From NCBI GenBank assembly GCA_947623225.1, contig CANQGO010000001.1:79265-143264 (forward strand): a DNA stretch of 64,000 nucleotides, in the 5' to 3' direction. Made by a program: the position numbers and the translations under genes. The DNA is from an uncultured Clostridia bacterium. GTDB lineage: Bacteria; Bacillota; Clostridia; Christensenellales; CAG-314. The notes below the pieces were generated by a model, which did no database searches, was not told where the DNA came from, and was given only the letters and a program-made list of their open reading frames with translations. Position 1 is the first letter of the stretch. Each line of letters opens with the position of its first letter. Shown here piece by piece: positions 49,172 to 59,084 of the stretch.

Positions 49172-49912
49172 ATGTCCGGTCATAGTAAATGGAATAATAT
49201 CAAAAATAAAAAAGCAAAAGGCGATGCCGCACGTTCGCAGGTATTTACCAAAATAGGAAGAGAAATCGCTGTCGCTGTCAAGTCAGGCGGGCCCGATCCG
49301 TCGTCAAACAGCAAGTTGTATGACGTCATACAGAAGGCAAAAGCCAACAATATGCCTAACGAAAATATCCAGCGCAGTATAAAAAGAGCGAGTGGTGAAC
49401 TTTCTGCGGTAGAATATGTAGAAATAACTTATGAAGGATACGGCGTCGGCGGCAGTGCAGTAATAGTAGAATGCCTTACCGATAACAAAAATCGTACTGC
49501 AGGCGATGTGAGACATGCTTTCGATAAAAACGGCGGTAATCTTGGTGGTACGAACAGTGTCAGCTATATGTTCGATCGCAAGGGAGTGGTCGTGGCTGAG
49601 AATACTATTGGTCTGGATGACGATAGCGCGTTTGAGTTGGCGATAGAATCCGGAGCAGACGACGTGTCTTTGGACGATGGTATAATAGAGATCACGTGTG
49701 ATCCTTCAGTCTTGAGTGCAGTCAGAGATGCTACCGTTGCAAAGGGGCTCAACCTTGTTTCGGCAGAAATAGAGTGGCTCCCTCAAAATATGATAACGTT
49801 GGAAGGTGATAATCTTGTGCGTTTCAAAAAGATGATCGACACATTGGAAGATAATGACGACGTGCAGGAAGTTTACCACAATGTGGTATTGCCTGAAGAA
49901 GAATTGGAATAA
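49172..49912 (+). CDS. yebC: YebC/PmpR-family regulatory protein
   Basis: A 246-residue TACO1/YebC-type protein, involved in transcriptional control or in translation of proline-rich stretches depending on the member. SGHSKWNNIKNKKAKGDAAR at the start and GGNLGGTNSVSYMFDRKG in the middle are diagnostic. TTGGAGG precedes the ATG at 49172. It is 12 bases after the methylase gene and shares its transcript. Confidence 0.93.
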   Translation: MSGHSKWNNIKNKKAKGDAARSQVFTKIGREIAVAVKSGGPDPSSNSKLYDVIQKAKANNMPNENIQRSIKRASGELSAVEYVEITYEGYGVGGSAVIVECLTDNKNRTAGDVRHAFDKNGGNLGGTNSVSYMFDRKGVVVAENTIGLDDDSAFELAIESGADDVSLDDGIIEITCDPSVLSAVRDATVAKGLNLVSAEIEWLPQNMITLEGDNLVRFKKMIDTLEDNDDVQEVYHNVVLPEEELE

Positions 49913-49927
49913 TACTTTTGTGTGCTA

Positions 49928-49958
49928 ATGAGTTCGGTTTGTGCCGAACTCATTTTTT
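49928..49958 (+). terminator. Terminator after yebC
   Basis: A 10-bp stem ATGAGTTCGG / CCGAACTCAT with a 6-base loop and a T run. Confidence 0.92.
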
Positions 49959-49965
49959 GTATTAC

Positions 49966-49994
49966 TTGACTTTTAAGCGGCATTGATATATATT
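49966..49994 (+). promoter_or_regulatory. Promoter of ruvC-ruvA-ruvB-queA-tgt
   Basis: TTGACT (49966-49971), 17 bp, TATATT (49989-49994). Confidence 0.8.
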
Positions 49995-50019
49995 GTTTAG
50001 TAAGTAAATAGGTGAACTT

Positions 50020-50520
50020 ATGAAGAGAGTAATCGGTTTCGATCCGGGGCTGGCTATAGTGGGCTATGGCGTAATGGATTTTGAATCGTTCAACGATAAA
50101 ACAGTCGTAGACTATGGGATAATAACGACTCCCAAAGAAGAAAGTTTTCCTGTACGGTTGGCTATTTTATACAAGTCCGTTACGGAATTGGTAGAGAAGT
50201 TTAAGCCCGATGAGATCGCCGTAGAAGAATTGTTTTTCAATACAAATATCACGACGGGAATAAATGTCGCGCATGCCAGGGGCGTATTGCTTTTGGCGGC
50301 AATACACAGTTGCGGAAAGTTGTATGAGTATACTCCCTTGCAGATCAAACAGGCAATGACTGGCTACGGAAGAGCAGATAAAAAACAAATTCAACAAATG
50401 GTAAAGATGTATCTCGGCCTTGAGAAAATTCCCCGTCCGGACGACGCTGCAGATGCGCTTGCCGTAGCGTTGACGCATATACAAACAGGCGGATTGACAG
50501 ATAAATTCTACATCAAGTAA
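50020..50520 (+). CDS. ruvC: Holliday junction resolvase RuvC
   Basis: A 166-residue endonuclease resolving Holliday junctions. Acidic catalytic residues are in GFDPGLAIVGYG (Asp), AVEELFF (Glu) and PDDAADALAVAL (Asp pair). AGGTG lies upstream. It is first in a five-gene operon for recombination and queuosine synthesis. Confidence 0.96.
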   Translation: MKRVIGFDPGLAIVGYGVMDFESFNDKTVVDYGIITTPKEESFPVRLAILYKSVTELVEKFKPDEIAVEELFFNTNITTGINVAHARGVLLLAAIHSCGKLYEYTPLQIKQAMTGYGRADKKQIQQMVKMYLGLEKIPRPDDAADALAVALTHIQTGGLTDKFYIK

Positions 50521-50529
50521 GGAGAACAA

Positions 50530-51123
50530 ATGTTCAATTATATTTACGGTGAGATTACCGAATTGGTCAGCGGAAAAGTAACGGTAGATGTTAACGGCGT
50601 TGGCTTTGAATTGCAGGTTTCGGAGAATACTTTGACAGAATGCAAATTGAGTCAAAAAATTCGACTTTATACATATATGCAAGTCAAAGAAGATGGCATA
50701 GCCTTGTTTGGTTTTGCTTCATTGGAAGAAAAGAATATGTTTTTGCAACTTATTTCCGTGTCCGGTATAGGTTGCAAGGTGGCATTGAGCGTTTTGTCCG
50801 GAATGTCAATTGATAAATTGGTTGACGCTATTGTGCGTGGAGATGCAAAGCAGATATCCAAAATAAAAGGACTCGGAAACAAGACCGCCGAGAGACTTGT
50901 TTTGGAATTGAAAGAGAAGATCGTGGCAAAGTTCTCGCCGGTTGCTTTGTCTACAGGACAGAATTTGGACTTGCAGACAAACAAAAACGTCAGAGACGCG
51001 GTGGCGGTGCTTTGCTCATTGGGCAAAAGTCAGGCAGATGCGGAGATGCTCGTGGATGCAGCGCTGAAACTGGGTGCTATATCGACTGAAGAGTTAGTCA
51101 GCATGGCATTCAAAATTAAATGA
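50530..51123 (+). CDS. ruvA: Holliday junction helicase subunit RuvA
   Basis: A 197-residue tetrameric junction-binding protein. An N-terminal OB fold ([12 protein letters not shown]), helix-hairpin-helix motifs ([31 protein letters not shown]) and a C-terminal RuvB-binding domain. It overlaps ruvB by four bases. Confidence 0.96.
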   Translation: MFNYIYGEITELVSGKVTVDVNGVGFELQVSENTLTECKLSQKIRLYTYMQVKEDGIALFGFASLEEKNMFLQLISVSGIGCKVALSVLSGMSIDKLVDAIVRGDAKQISKIKGLGNKTAERLVLELKEKIVAKFSPVALSTGQNLDLQTNKNVRDAVAVLCSLGKSQADAEMLVDAALKLGAISTEELVSMAFKIK

Positions 51124-52193
51124 TATCGGATATAATTATGGAACAACAGTTTTTTACCAGTACATTAACAGAAAAAGAGCGCGATACTGAGAATATACTT
51201 CGCCCTAAGACTTTTGACGACTACGTAGGACAAGACAAGGTCAAAGATAATATGAAAGTTTATATCAAGGCTGCGCTTTCACGTGGAGAAAGTCTTGATC
51301 ACGTGTTGCTCTATGGACCTCCGGGATTGGGCAAAACTACGTTGGCACATATAATTGCCAACGAAATGGGAGTGCCAATTACAGTTACAAGCGGCTCTGC
51401 TATCCCCGGTAAATTCGATTTGTCCGCCATTTTGTCCAAACTCAAGCCCAATGAAGTATTGTTTATAGATGAAATTCACAGATTGAATAGTAGTTTGGAA
51501 GAAATTCTGTATCCTGCTATGGAGGATTATCGACTGGACTTCGTCGTGGGTAAGGGCCCAAGTGCAACAAGTGTAAATATCAAATTGGAAAAATTTACGC
51601 TTATAGGTGCAACGACCAAAGCGGGGAATCTCGCGGCACCGTTAAGAGACAGGTTCGGGATGCAGATGCGTCTTGTTTTGTATACTCCGGAACAGTTGCA
51701 GGGAATAGTGCTTAAATCTGCAAAGAAATTGAATACAGAAATAGAATCCGATGCGGCTTACGAAATAGCACGCAGAAGTCGTGGCACGCCGCGTGTTGCC
51801 AATAGGTTATTGAAGCGCGTCAGAGATTTTGCAGAAGTGCTCGGCGACGGAAATGTAACGAAGAACGTCACCTTGCACGCAATGCAAGTAATGGAAGTAG
51901 ATGAATTGGGTCTGGACGCTGTAGACAATAATATCCTAACCACTATCATAGATAAATTCAGCGGAGGACCGGTAGGACTCGACACGCTTGCTTCGGCAAC
52001 TGGCGAAGATACGCAAACGATTGAGGACGTATACGAGCCGTACTTGTTACAACTGGGTTTCATTGCACGCACTCCACGTGGCAGAGTATGCATGCCCAAT
52101 GCATATAAGCATCTCAACAGAAAAATAAGCAAGGAGAGAATGGAACTGCTGTCCATATATGCTGACAGCGACGATGAAGATGAAGACAAGTGA
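51120..52193 (+). CDS. ruvB: Holliday junction helicase subunit RuvB
   Basis: A 357-residue AAA+ motor for branch migration. Walker A is [12 protein letters not shown], Walker [10 protein letters not shown], sensor GATTKAG and the C-terminal winged helix includes RTPRGRV. The start at 51120 overlaps ruvA; an ATG at 51138 is also possible and neither has a clear ribosome site. Confidence 0.96.
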   Translation: MISDIIMEQQFFTSTLTEKERDTENILRPKTFDDYVGQDKVKDNMKVYIKAALSRGESLDHVLLYGPPGLGKTTLAHIIANEMGVPITVTSGSAIPGKFDLSAILSKLKPNEVLFIDEIHRLNSSLEEILYPAMEDYRLDFVVGKGPSATSVNIKLEKFTLIGATTKAGNLAAPLRDRFGMQMRLVLYTPEQLQGIVLKSAKKLNTEIESDAAYEIARRSRGTPRVANRLLKRVRDFAEVLGDGNVTKNVTLHAMQVMEVDELGLDAVDNNILTTIIDKFSGGPVGLDTLASATGEDTQTIEDVYEPYLLQLGFIARTPRGRVCMPNAYKHLNRKISKERMELLSIYADSDDEDEDK

Positions 52194-53202
52194 TTTTTGG
52201 TACGATTTGCCGGAAGAACTCATAGCGCAAAGTCCCGTAGAGCCTCGCGATAGTTCTCGATTGCTTATATATGATCGTCAGAGCAAAAAAATCGAACATG
52301 CACATTTTCGCGATATCATTGATTACTTGCACAGCGGAGATGTATTGGTATTAAATAATACAAAGGTCATTCCTGCGCGCATATATGGTCGCAAAGAAAA
52401 CAGCGGTGGAAAAATCGAATTTTTGTTGCTTAAGCGTATAGACTTGACGCATTGGGAAGTGATCCTTAAACCGGGTAGAATAGCAAAGCCCGGGGCTGTC
52501 TTTTGTTTTGGGGATAAGTTAAAGGCGCGCATAGACAGTATAGGTGAGGACGGTAGCCGAATTGTGGAGTTTATCTATAGCGGCACGTTCGAGAATATAC
52601 TCGAAGAGTTGGGCGAGATGCCATTGCCGCCGTATATAAGAGAAAAACTCAACGATAAGACACGTTACAACACTGTGTACTCTAAGATAAACGGTTCGGC
52701 GGCGGCACCTACTGCAGGATTACATTTCACACGCGAATTATTGCAAAAAATTCGTGATAAAGGCGTGGAAATAGTGGAAATCCTTCTTCATGTGGGGCTT
52801 GGAACTTTTCGACCTGTTAAAGTGGATGACGTATCCGTGCATCACATGCATTCAGAACACTATGAGGTGTCAGCTTCTGCGGCAGAAGCGATCAATCGCG
52901 CTAAGCGAGAAGGTCGCCGCGTGATTTGTGTTGGAACGACCGCGGTTCGAACGCTGGAAAGTGCCGCAGATGTTGTCGGGCATGTCAATGCCCAGAGCGG
53001 GGAGACGGATATATTTATATATCCTCCTTACCAATTCAAGATAGTTGACGCACTTGTAACCAATTTTCACTTGCCGGAAAGTACTCTCATCATGCTTGTT
53101 TCAGCATTATGTAGCAGACAAGAGATATTGGATGTGTACGAGACGGCGGTAAAAGAAAAATATAGATTTTTTTCTTTTGGCGATGCCATGTTTATCGAAT
53201 AG
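52180..53202 (+). CDS. queA: S-adenosylmethionine:tRNA ribosyltransferase-isomerase QueA
   Basis: A 340-residue enzyme transferring the ribose part of SAM to make epoxyqueuosine in t[20 protein letters not shown] at the start, [12 protein letters not shown] and [10 protein letters not shown] are diagnostic. The start at 52180 overlaps the end of ruvB; 52174 is an alternative. Confidence 0.95.
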   Translation: MKTSDFWYDLPEELIAQSPVEPRDSSRLLIYDRQSKKIEHAHFRDIIDYLHSGDVLVLNNTKVIPARIYGRKENSGGKIEFLLLKRIDLTHWEVILKPGRIAKPGAVFCFGDKLKARIDSIGEDGSRIVEFIYSGTFENILEELGEMPLPPYIREKLNDKTRYNTVYSKINGSAAAPTAGLHFTRELLQKIRDKGVEIVEILLHVGLGTFRPVKVDDVSVHHMHSEHYEVSASAAEAINRAKREGRRVICVGTTAVRTLESAADVVGHVNAQSGETDIFIYPPYQFKIVDALVTNFHLPESTLIMLVSALCSRQEILDVYETAVKEKYRFFSFGDAMFIE

Positions 53203-54333
<1,131 letters not shown>

Positions 54334-54360
54334 AGAATAGAGTATATTTACGATATTTTA

Positions 54361-54389
54361 TTGCAATTTGGCAGTAGGTGTTGTATAAT
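54361..54389 (+). promoter_or_regulatory. Promoter of yajC
   Basis: TTGCAA (54361-54366), 17 bp, TATAAT (54384-54389). Confidence 0.85.
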
Positions 54390-54454
54390 ATTTGATAGTG
54401 AAGTCCAATCTCACAGAACAAAATTAAATGGCAGATAGCCTAAGGAGTTATATA

Positions 54455-54832
54455 ATGTTGAATCTATTAAATTTTTTTGAGGATGCTCCGAACAATTCAT
54501 GGTGGATTTATGTGGTATTCGGCGTATTGCTGGTAGGCATGATCTTGCTTATGATCATTCCTCAGAGGAAACAAAAAAAGCGTCAGGAAGAGATGATGTC
54601 AAAACTTGCTGTCGGCAGTATAGTCACAACGATAGGCGGAATTGTCGGCGAGGTCGTTCAGTTGGACGATAGTCACATCTGGTTGCTTACGGGAACTGAT
54701 GATAATAAAACTACCATGCAGTTTGTGCGCCAAGCTATTCATTCTATAGCACCTGCACCCGGCACCCCCGAAGCAGAAGCAATAGAGCAAGAGCAGAAAG
54801 AAAAAGAAAATGAAGTAGACGAAATCAAATAG
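54455..54832 (+). CDS. yajC: Preprotein translocase accessory protein YajC
   Basis: A 125-residue single-span membrane protein associated with SecDF. The helix (IYVVFGVLLVGMILLMIIP) is followed by QRKQKKRQEEMM and KLAVGSIVTTIGGIVGEV, which are typical. The C-terminal tail is acidic. AAGGAG precedes the ATG at 54455. Confidence 0.93.
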   Translation: MLNLLNFFEDAPNNSWWIYVVFGVLLVGMILLMIIPQRKQKKRQEEMMSKLAVGSIVTTIGGIVGEVVQLDDSHIWLLTGTDDNKTTMQFVRQAIHSIAPAPGTPEAEAIEQEQKEKENEVDEIK

Positions 54833-54851
54833 TTGAGTCTAAAACAAAATT

Positions 54852-54889
54852 CCTCCGAATAAACTACAATAGTTATCGGAGGTTTTTTT
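54852..54889 (+). terminator. Terminator of yajC overlapping the next ribosome site
   Basis: The stem CCTCCGA / TCGGAGG, extended inside by TA-A-CT / AG-TTA with bulges, runs into seven T. The 3' arm contains GGAGG, and the T run is exactly the spacer to the next ATG at 54890. Confidence 0.7.
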
Positions 54890-55264
54890 ATGGAAGCAAG
54901 CGTTAGAAAATCCACAATATTACAATCTATCAAAGCGGGGCTGTTATCACTGATATTTTCTTGTATCGGAATACTGATTCTGGCATTGGTCGCCAAACTT
55001 TGCAATATAGGAGACAAGGCATTGCCAATTATCAATCAAGTCATAAAAGTCATCGCTGTAGCACTTGGTACATTGATCTCCATAAAGGATGAAAAATTTT
55101 TATTGAAATCAGTAATAGGTGCTGTTATCTTCTGGGCACTGTCTCTTGCATTGTTTGCCATCATGGGCGGACAGTTCCATTTGGGCCAGATCGCATTGGA
55201 TCTCGGTATTGCGCTGGTGGTGGCAGCCGTCGTCGCATTGATCAAAAATCGCAAATCGGCATAA
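54890..55264 (+). CDS. TIGR04086-family membrane protein
   Basis: A 124-residue protein with four membrane helices (about 12-35, 48-66, 70-90 and 100-118). This family commonly lies next to yajC in Clostridia; its function is unknown. GGAGG seven bases before the ATG lies in a terminator stem, so its translation may depend on how that stem folds. It has its own terminator. Confidence 0.8.
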   Translation: MEASVRKSTILQSIKAGLLSLIFSCIGILILALVAKLCNIGDKALPIINQVIKVIAVALGTLISIKDEKFLLKSVIGAVIFWALSLALFAIMGGQFHLGQIALDLGIALVVAAVVALIKNRKSA

Positions 55265-55303
55265 TTGTGCGAACAAAAACAATTACGGATTCAATATATA
55301 ATC

Positions 55304-55330
55304 AGGCAGAGATCGTTCTCTGCCTTTTTT
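55304..55330 (+). terminator. Terminator before the secD-like gene
   Basis: A 9-bp stem AGGCAGAGA / TCTCTGCCT with loop TCGT and six T. Confidence 0.92.
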
Positions 55331-55394
55331 CTTAATATATGTAGGATATTATATTATTTATTTAAAAAAGGCTGTCGTTAAGTTGAAAAAACAA

Positions 55395-55423
55395 TTGACT
55401 AATTCAGCAAGTGATATTATAAT
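55395..55423 (+). promoter_or_regulatory. Promoter of the secD-like gene
   Basis: TTGACT (55395-55400), 17 bp, TATAAT (55418-55423). Confidence 0.85.
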
Positions 55424-55458
55424 AAAATAGTTAAGTTAGGCTGTCAAGGAGACTCACT

Positions 55459-56775
55459 ATGACTGAAACAACAAAGAAAGTATTAGTTGCATTATTTTTA
55501 TGCCTGATATTTTGTATAACGTTAACGTTGGGCGTATTTTGCTTTAGTCCCAATTTCGATGTAAATGAATACGGTGACTATTATCAGTCGGCATATACCG
55601 TGATGCAAAAGAGCGGTGCTTTTACCGATACCGTTAAAGCTACATATACACTTAAATTGGACGAAGAGACTCAGAACACCGCAGAAAACGTAGCAAAATC
55701 GATAGAAACGCGTCTGTCGAAGACTTACGGTTATTACGGCTCAAAAGTGGAATATGATTCCGAAAAGCAAACAATATCAGTAGAAATACCTAAGTCCAAT
55801 AATACAAATACTCAAGCAAAACCTTCCGCTCAAACCATATTGAATAATGTAATCGTAGACGGCAAGGTAGAAGTGCTCAATGTCAATTATTCCAACAGTC
55901 CGAGTTATTCGGAAGATAGCGTATTATTGTCGCAGGAACACTTCAAGCGTGCAAGCGTACGGAGTTATATCAACCAGGATGTAACACTGTATATCTGCCG
56001 TGTAAGACTTACAAAGGAAGGACGTGAACTCGCTGCTCAGTTGGCGGAAAGTACACCTTATACGGTTGCAATAGACGGTACGGTAGAGACTTGGGTCTAT
56101 TGGACGGGCAACGAACTGCAGATTACCTATGCTTATACCGATGAAGCCACAAGTGCCGAGCACGCAAGGTCGATGGCCGCATATATAAGCAGCGGTGCAT
56201 TGGATGCGACGCTTACTCAAGAAGGAAGCACTGAAGAAATCAACAACAAGTATGGATTTATATATCTGATTGTATTGGGCGTTATAGTTCTGGCAAGTTT
56301 CGTTTTCTTTGTAGCGCGTTACAAGGCGTTGGGCTTGATCCCTGTTCTTACGCAAGCGTTGGCATTGTTTGTGTTCATGTTCTTCGGAGTATTGGTACAC
56401 TTGGAAATATTCAATGTCGGTATGTACGTAGGCGTGATAGTCGCGTGGCTGTTCGTTACTTTCTTCTCTGCTTTGCCTTTGGAGCATATCCGTAAGGAAT
56501 TAAATGAAGGAGCAACTTATTCAAAAGCAAGAAATACCGCTTTTGCATGCAACTGGAAAAATATCAGCTTGACTGTAATTGCGCATGCTGCACTTCTTGT
56601 TCTTGGTATTATACTTTGGTCTATTCCCACGGGAATCACAGCACCTCTCGGTAATGCACTTCTGTATGGCTCGGTGTTGTCGTTTGCGGTAACGTTCGGT
56701 TTCAATAGATTGATGACCAGAATGATTACCCCATACTTCTTCACCGATAAGAAAAGGGGTAAGGCGAGAAGATAA
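55459..56775 (+). CDS. SecD-like protein-export membrane protein, divergent, without SecF
   Basis: A 438-residue protein with one N-terminal helix, about 240 outer residues and five more helices, the SecD layout. The segment around GATYSKARNTAFACNWKNIS followed by a helix parallels the cytoplasmic loop and fifth helix of SecD. The position between yajC and recJ also fits secD/secDF. No secF follows and the family motifs are weak, so it may act alone or with a SecF encoded elsewhere. GGAG precedes the ATG. Confidence 0.7.
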   Translation: MTETTKKVLVALFLCLIFCITLTLGVFCFSPNFDVNEYGDYYQSAYTVMQKSGAFTDTVKATYTLKLDEETQNTAENVAKSIETRLSKTYGYYGSKVEYDSEKQTISVEIPKSNNTNTQAKPSAQTILNNVIVDGKVEVLNVNYSNSPSYSEDSVLLSQEHFKRASVRSYINQDVTLYICRVRLTKEGRELAAQLAESTPYTVAIDGTVETWVYWTGNELQITYAYTDEATSAEHARSMAAYISSGALDATLTQEGSTEEINNKYGFIYLIVLGVIVLASFVFFVARYKALGLIPVLTQALALFVFMFFGVLVHLEIFNVGMYVGVIVAWLFVTFFSALPLEHIRKELNEGATYSKARNTAFACNWKNISLTVIAHAALLVLGIILWSIPTGITAPLGNALLYGSVLSFAVTFGFNRLMTRMITPYFFTDKKRGKARR

Positions 56776-56796
56776 CTTTTGAACCAATAAATTACG

Positions 56797-56820
56797 ACAG
56801 CCTTCTACACAGAAGGCTGT
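56797..56820 (+). terminator. Hairpin after the secD-like gene
   Basis: A 10-bp perfect stem ACAGCCTTCT / AGAAGGCTGT with loop ACAC, but no T run. It lies 16 bases before recJ and may only partly terminate. Confidence 0.5.
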
Positions 56821-56835
56821 TATGCTATCTACATT

Positions 56836-59073
56836 ATGAAACAAAGATACATAAAGCGTCCCGTAGTGGATGAAAACAGCGTTCAATTTTTGATGGAACA
56901 GGGCATTTCGCGCAGTATGGCAGAAGTGCTTTCTACACGTGGAATCAACAAAGAAAACTACCACCAATTCGTTAACGACGAAGTTGTTTTCCATTCGCCC
57001 TTTGAGATGATCAATATGACAGAAGCGGTTGAAACTATCAATTTTGTCATAGATACCGGCGGTAAGATTTTAATCTACGGCGATTATGATGCTGACGGTC
57101 TGACTGCCAGCAGTATCTTGTCGTCATTCTTCACGGATCAAGGCGTTGATAATGATGTCATCATACCTACTCGCGATGAGGGGTACGGCTTGCACGCCGA
57201 GAATGTTATACGTGCGTTTGAAAACGATTTTTATGATTTGGTAATAACTGTAGATTGCGGTATATCCAATGCTGAAGACGTAGAAAAAATAGTGTCGGAA
57301 TTAGGTGTGGAAGTGATAGTCACAGATCACCATGAGTTATCTGAGGTATTGCCTGACTGTATATGCGTGAATCCGAAAATGGGATACCCTTTTCCGTATC
57401 TTGCGGGCGCGGGGGTGGCTTGGAAGCTGGTTGAAGCCATTGCGGGAAGGAATATCGCTTCCAAATACAGTGATCTCGCTTGTATTGGTACAGTCGGCGA
57501 TATCATGCCGCTACAGGACGAAAATCGCGCCATCGTAAAGATGGGATTAGGGAATATGACCCACAAAAGCATTGTCAAATTGGCTGAGTTGTCCAATTGT
57601 GCAGACCCTATAACGGTTAATGACATAGCGATGCGATTAGTACCCAAAATCAATGCTGCAGGACGAGTAGGCTCACCCTTGGCGGCGTTGGCTGTTTTGA
57701 TGAGTCGCAATAGGGTTGATTTGAATAAAATCAACACTTTGTTGGACTTGAACGAACAACGTAAACGGTTGCTGGAAGAGATAGTTGCAGAGTCCGAGAC
57801 AATGTGCGACGATCGGACAATTTCGACGGAGAGAATGGTGTTTCTGTGCAGTGAGAAGTGGCAGCATGGTCTCTTGGGTATAGTTGCATCCCGATATAAA
57901 GAGAAATACAAACTCCCAGCGGTGATAATGACTATTGATGGGGATCGTTGTATCGGATCTGCGCGAGGAATAGACTCTGTAAATTTGTTTGAGATCTTTT
58001 CGCAATGCAAAGAATATCTTATCAAATTCGGCGGTCACAAGGCGTCAGTCGGTTTCACGGTTTCGTTAGCTGAAATTGATTTATTCAGGCAGGCACTTGT
58101 CAGCATATTACAATCAATGGACGCGGAACTGTTTGAGGCTCGCCAATATTATGATTTTGAACTTGGTCCCGACGGAAGCGTCGAGGAATGTATGGAATTG
58201 TCAAAGAAGTTGCAACCCATGCTTCCGCAAGATAAAATAGTGTGCAGGGTAAGGGACAGCGTCAGATTTGCAAATACATTTGGCAAAGAGGAGCAGCATC
58301 TATCCGCTACGCTTGCAAGCGGCTTGGAAGTAAAGGGCTTTTTCCGATACGGGCATCTGGCTCCATTTATACGCAACGGCGCAAATGTGGATCTGCTTTG
58401 CGTTCTGGAAATGGATTCATATACTAAAAAATATTGCGGAATATTGGAAGACATGTCGTTGGAGAACTCGGTGTGTTTTGACGAGTTCTACAAACTCAAT
58501 TTGCTCAAGAACTTTTCCACCGACGATATGGCTTTTGCAAAAGATTCCAATATAGAGCAGTTATTGTTCGGCGATAGAGTCGCAGTGGTATTTGACGACT
58601 ATGATACGTACCTGTCGTACAGTAGAAAATATGATTTGTCTGACTTCTGTGTGGATATCTTTTTCGATGGGGGCTTGACCAGGACAATCGTAATTTCTCC
58701 AATGCCGACTTATTCGTTCGGAAGATTTGATACCGTGCTGTATTTTGCGAGAAAAGGTATTGCTCGAATTGTTGAAAATGCTATTTATGTCGAAGTGGAC
58801 ACGGCGCGCGATGATATGTACAGACTCGTATTGACAAGAGATATATGCGCGGTGGTATATTCGGCATTGAAGCACAAAGGAAAATATGACAGTATTAAGG
58901 GCGTGTACGACAAGTATCTGGTCAATAAATACAGTTACGGACAATATATTGTGGCATTGAGGGTCTTTGAAGAACTAAAATTGATAACCATCAAAGATAA
59001 ATATACGGTACTATTCGATACGTCATCGAAAAGAGATTTATCTGAGTCGTCGATATTCAGAGCGTTTCAGTAA
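56836..59073 (+). CDS. recJ: Single-stranded-DNA exonuclease RecJ
   Basis: A 745-residue 5'-3' exonuclease of the DHH family. Manganese-binding motifs are GDYDADGLTA, TVDCGIS and VTDHHEL; the DHHA1 part has GGHKASVGF. The extra C-terminal region of about 200 residues is less conserved. There is no clear ribosome site at the ATG. In Bacillus the order is secDF-recJ-apt-relA; apt is missing here. Confidence 0.93.
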   Translation: MKQRYIKRPVVDENSVQFLMEQGISRSMAEVLSTRGINKENYHQFVNDEVVFHSPFEMINMTEAVETINFVIDTGGKILIYGDYDADGLTASSILSSFFTDQGVDNDVIIPTRDEGYGLHAENVIRAFENDFYDLVITVDCGISNAEDVEKIVSELGVEVIVTDHHELSEVLPDCICVNPKMGYPFPYLAGAGVAWKLVEAIAGRNIASKYSDLACIGTVGDIMPLQDENRAIVKMGLGNMTHKSIVKLAELSNCADPITVNDIAMRLVPKINAAGRVGSPLAALAVLMSRNRVDLNKINTLLDLNEQRKRLLEEIVAESETMCDDRTISTERMVFLCSEKWQHGLLGIVASRYKEKYKLPAVIMTIDGDRCIGSARGIDSVNLFEIFSQCKEYLIKFGGHKASVGFTVSLAEIDLFRQALVSILQSMDAELFEARQYYDFELGPDGSVEECMELSKKLQPMLPQDKIVCRVRDSVRFANTFGKEEQHLSATLASGLEVKGFFRYGHLAPFIRNGANVDLLCVLEMDSYTKKYCGILEDMSLENSVCFDEFYKLNLLKNFSTDDMAFAKDSNIEQLLFGDRVAVVFDDYDTYLSYSRKYDLSDFCVDIFFDGGLTRTIVISPMPTYSFGRFDTVLYFARKGIARIVENAIYVEVDTARDDMYRLVLTRDICAVVYSALKHKGKYDSIKGVYDKYLVNKYSYGQYIVALRVFEELKLITIKDKYTVLFDTSSKRDLSESSIFRAFQ

Positions 59074-59084
59074 AACGGAGAATT

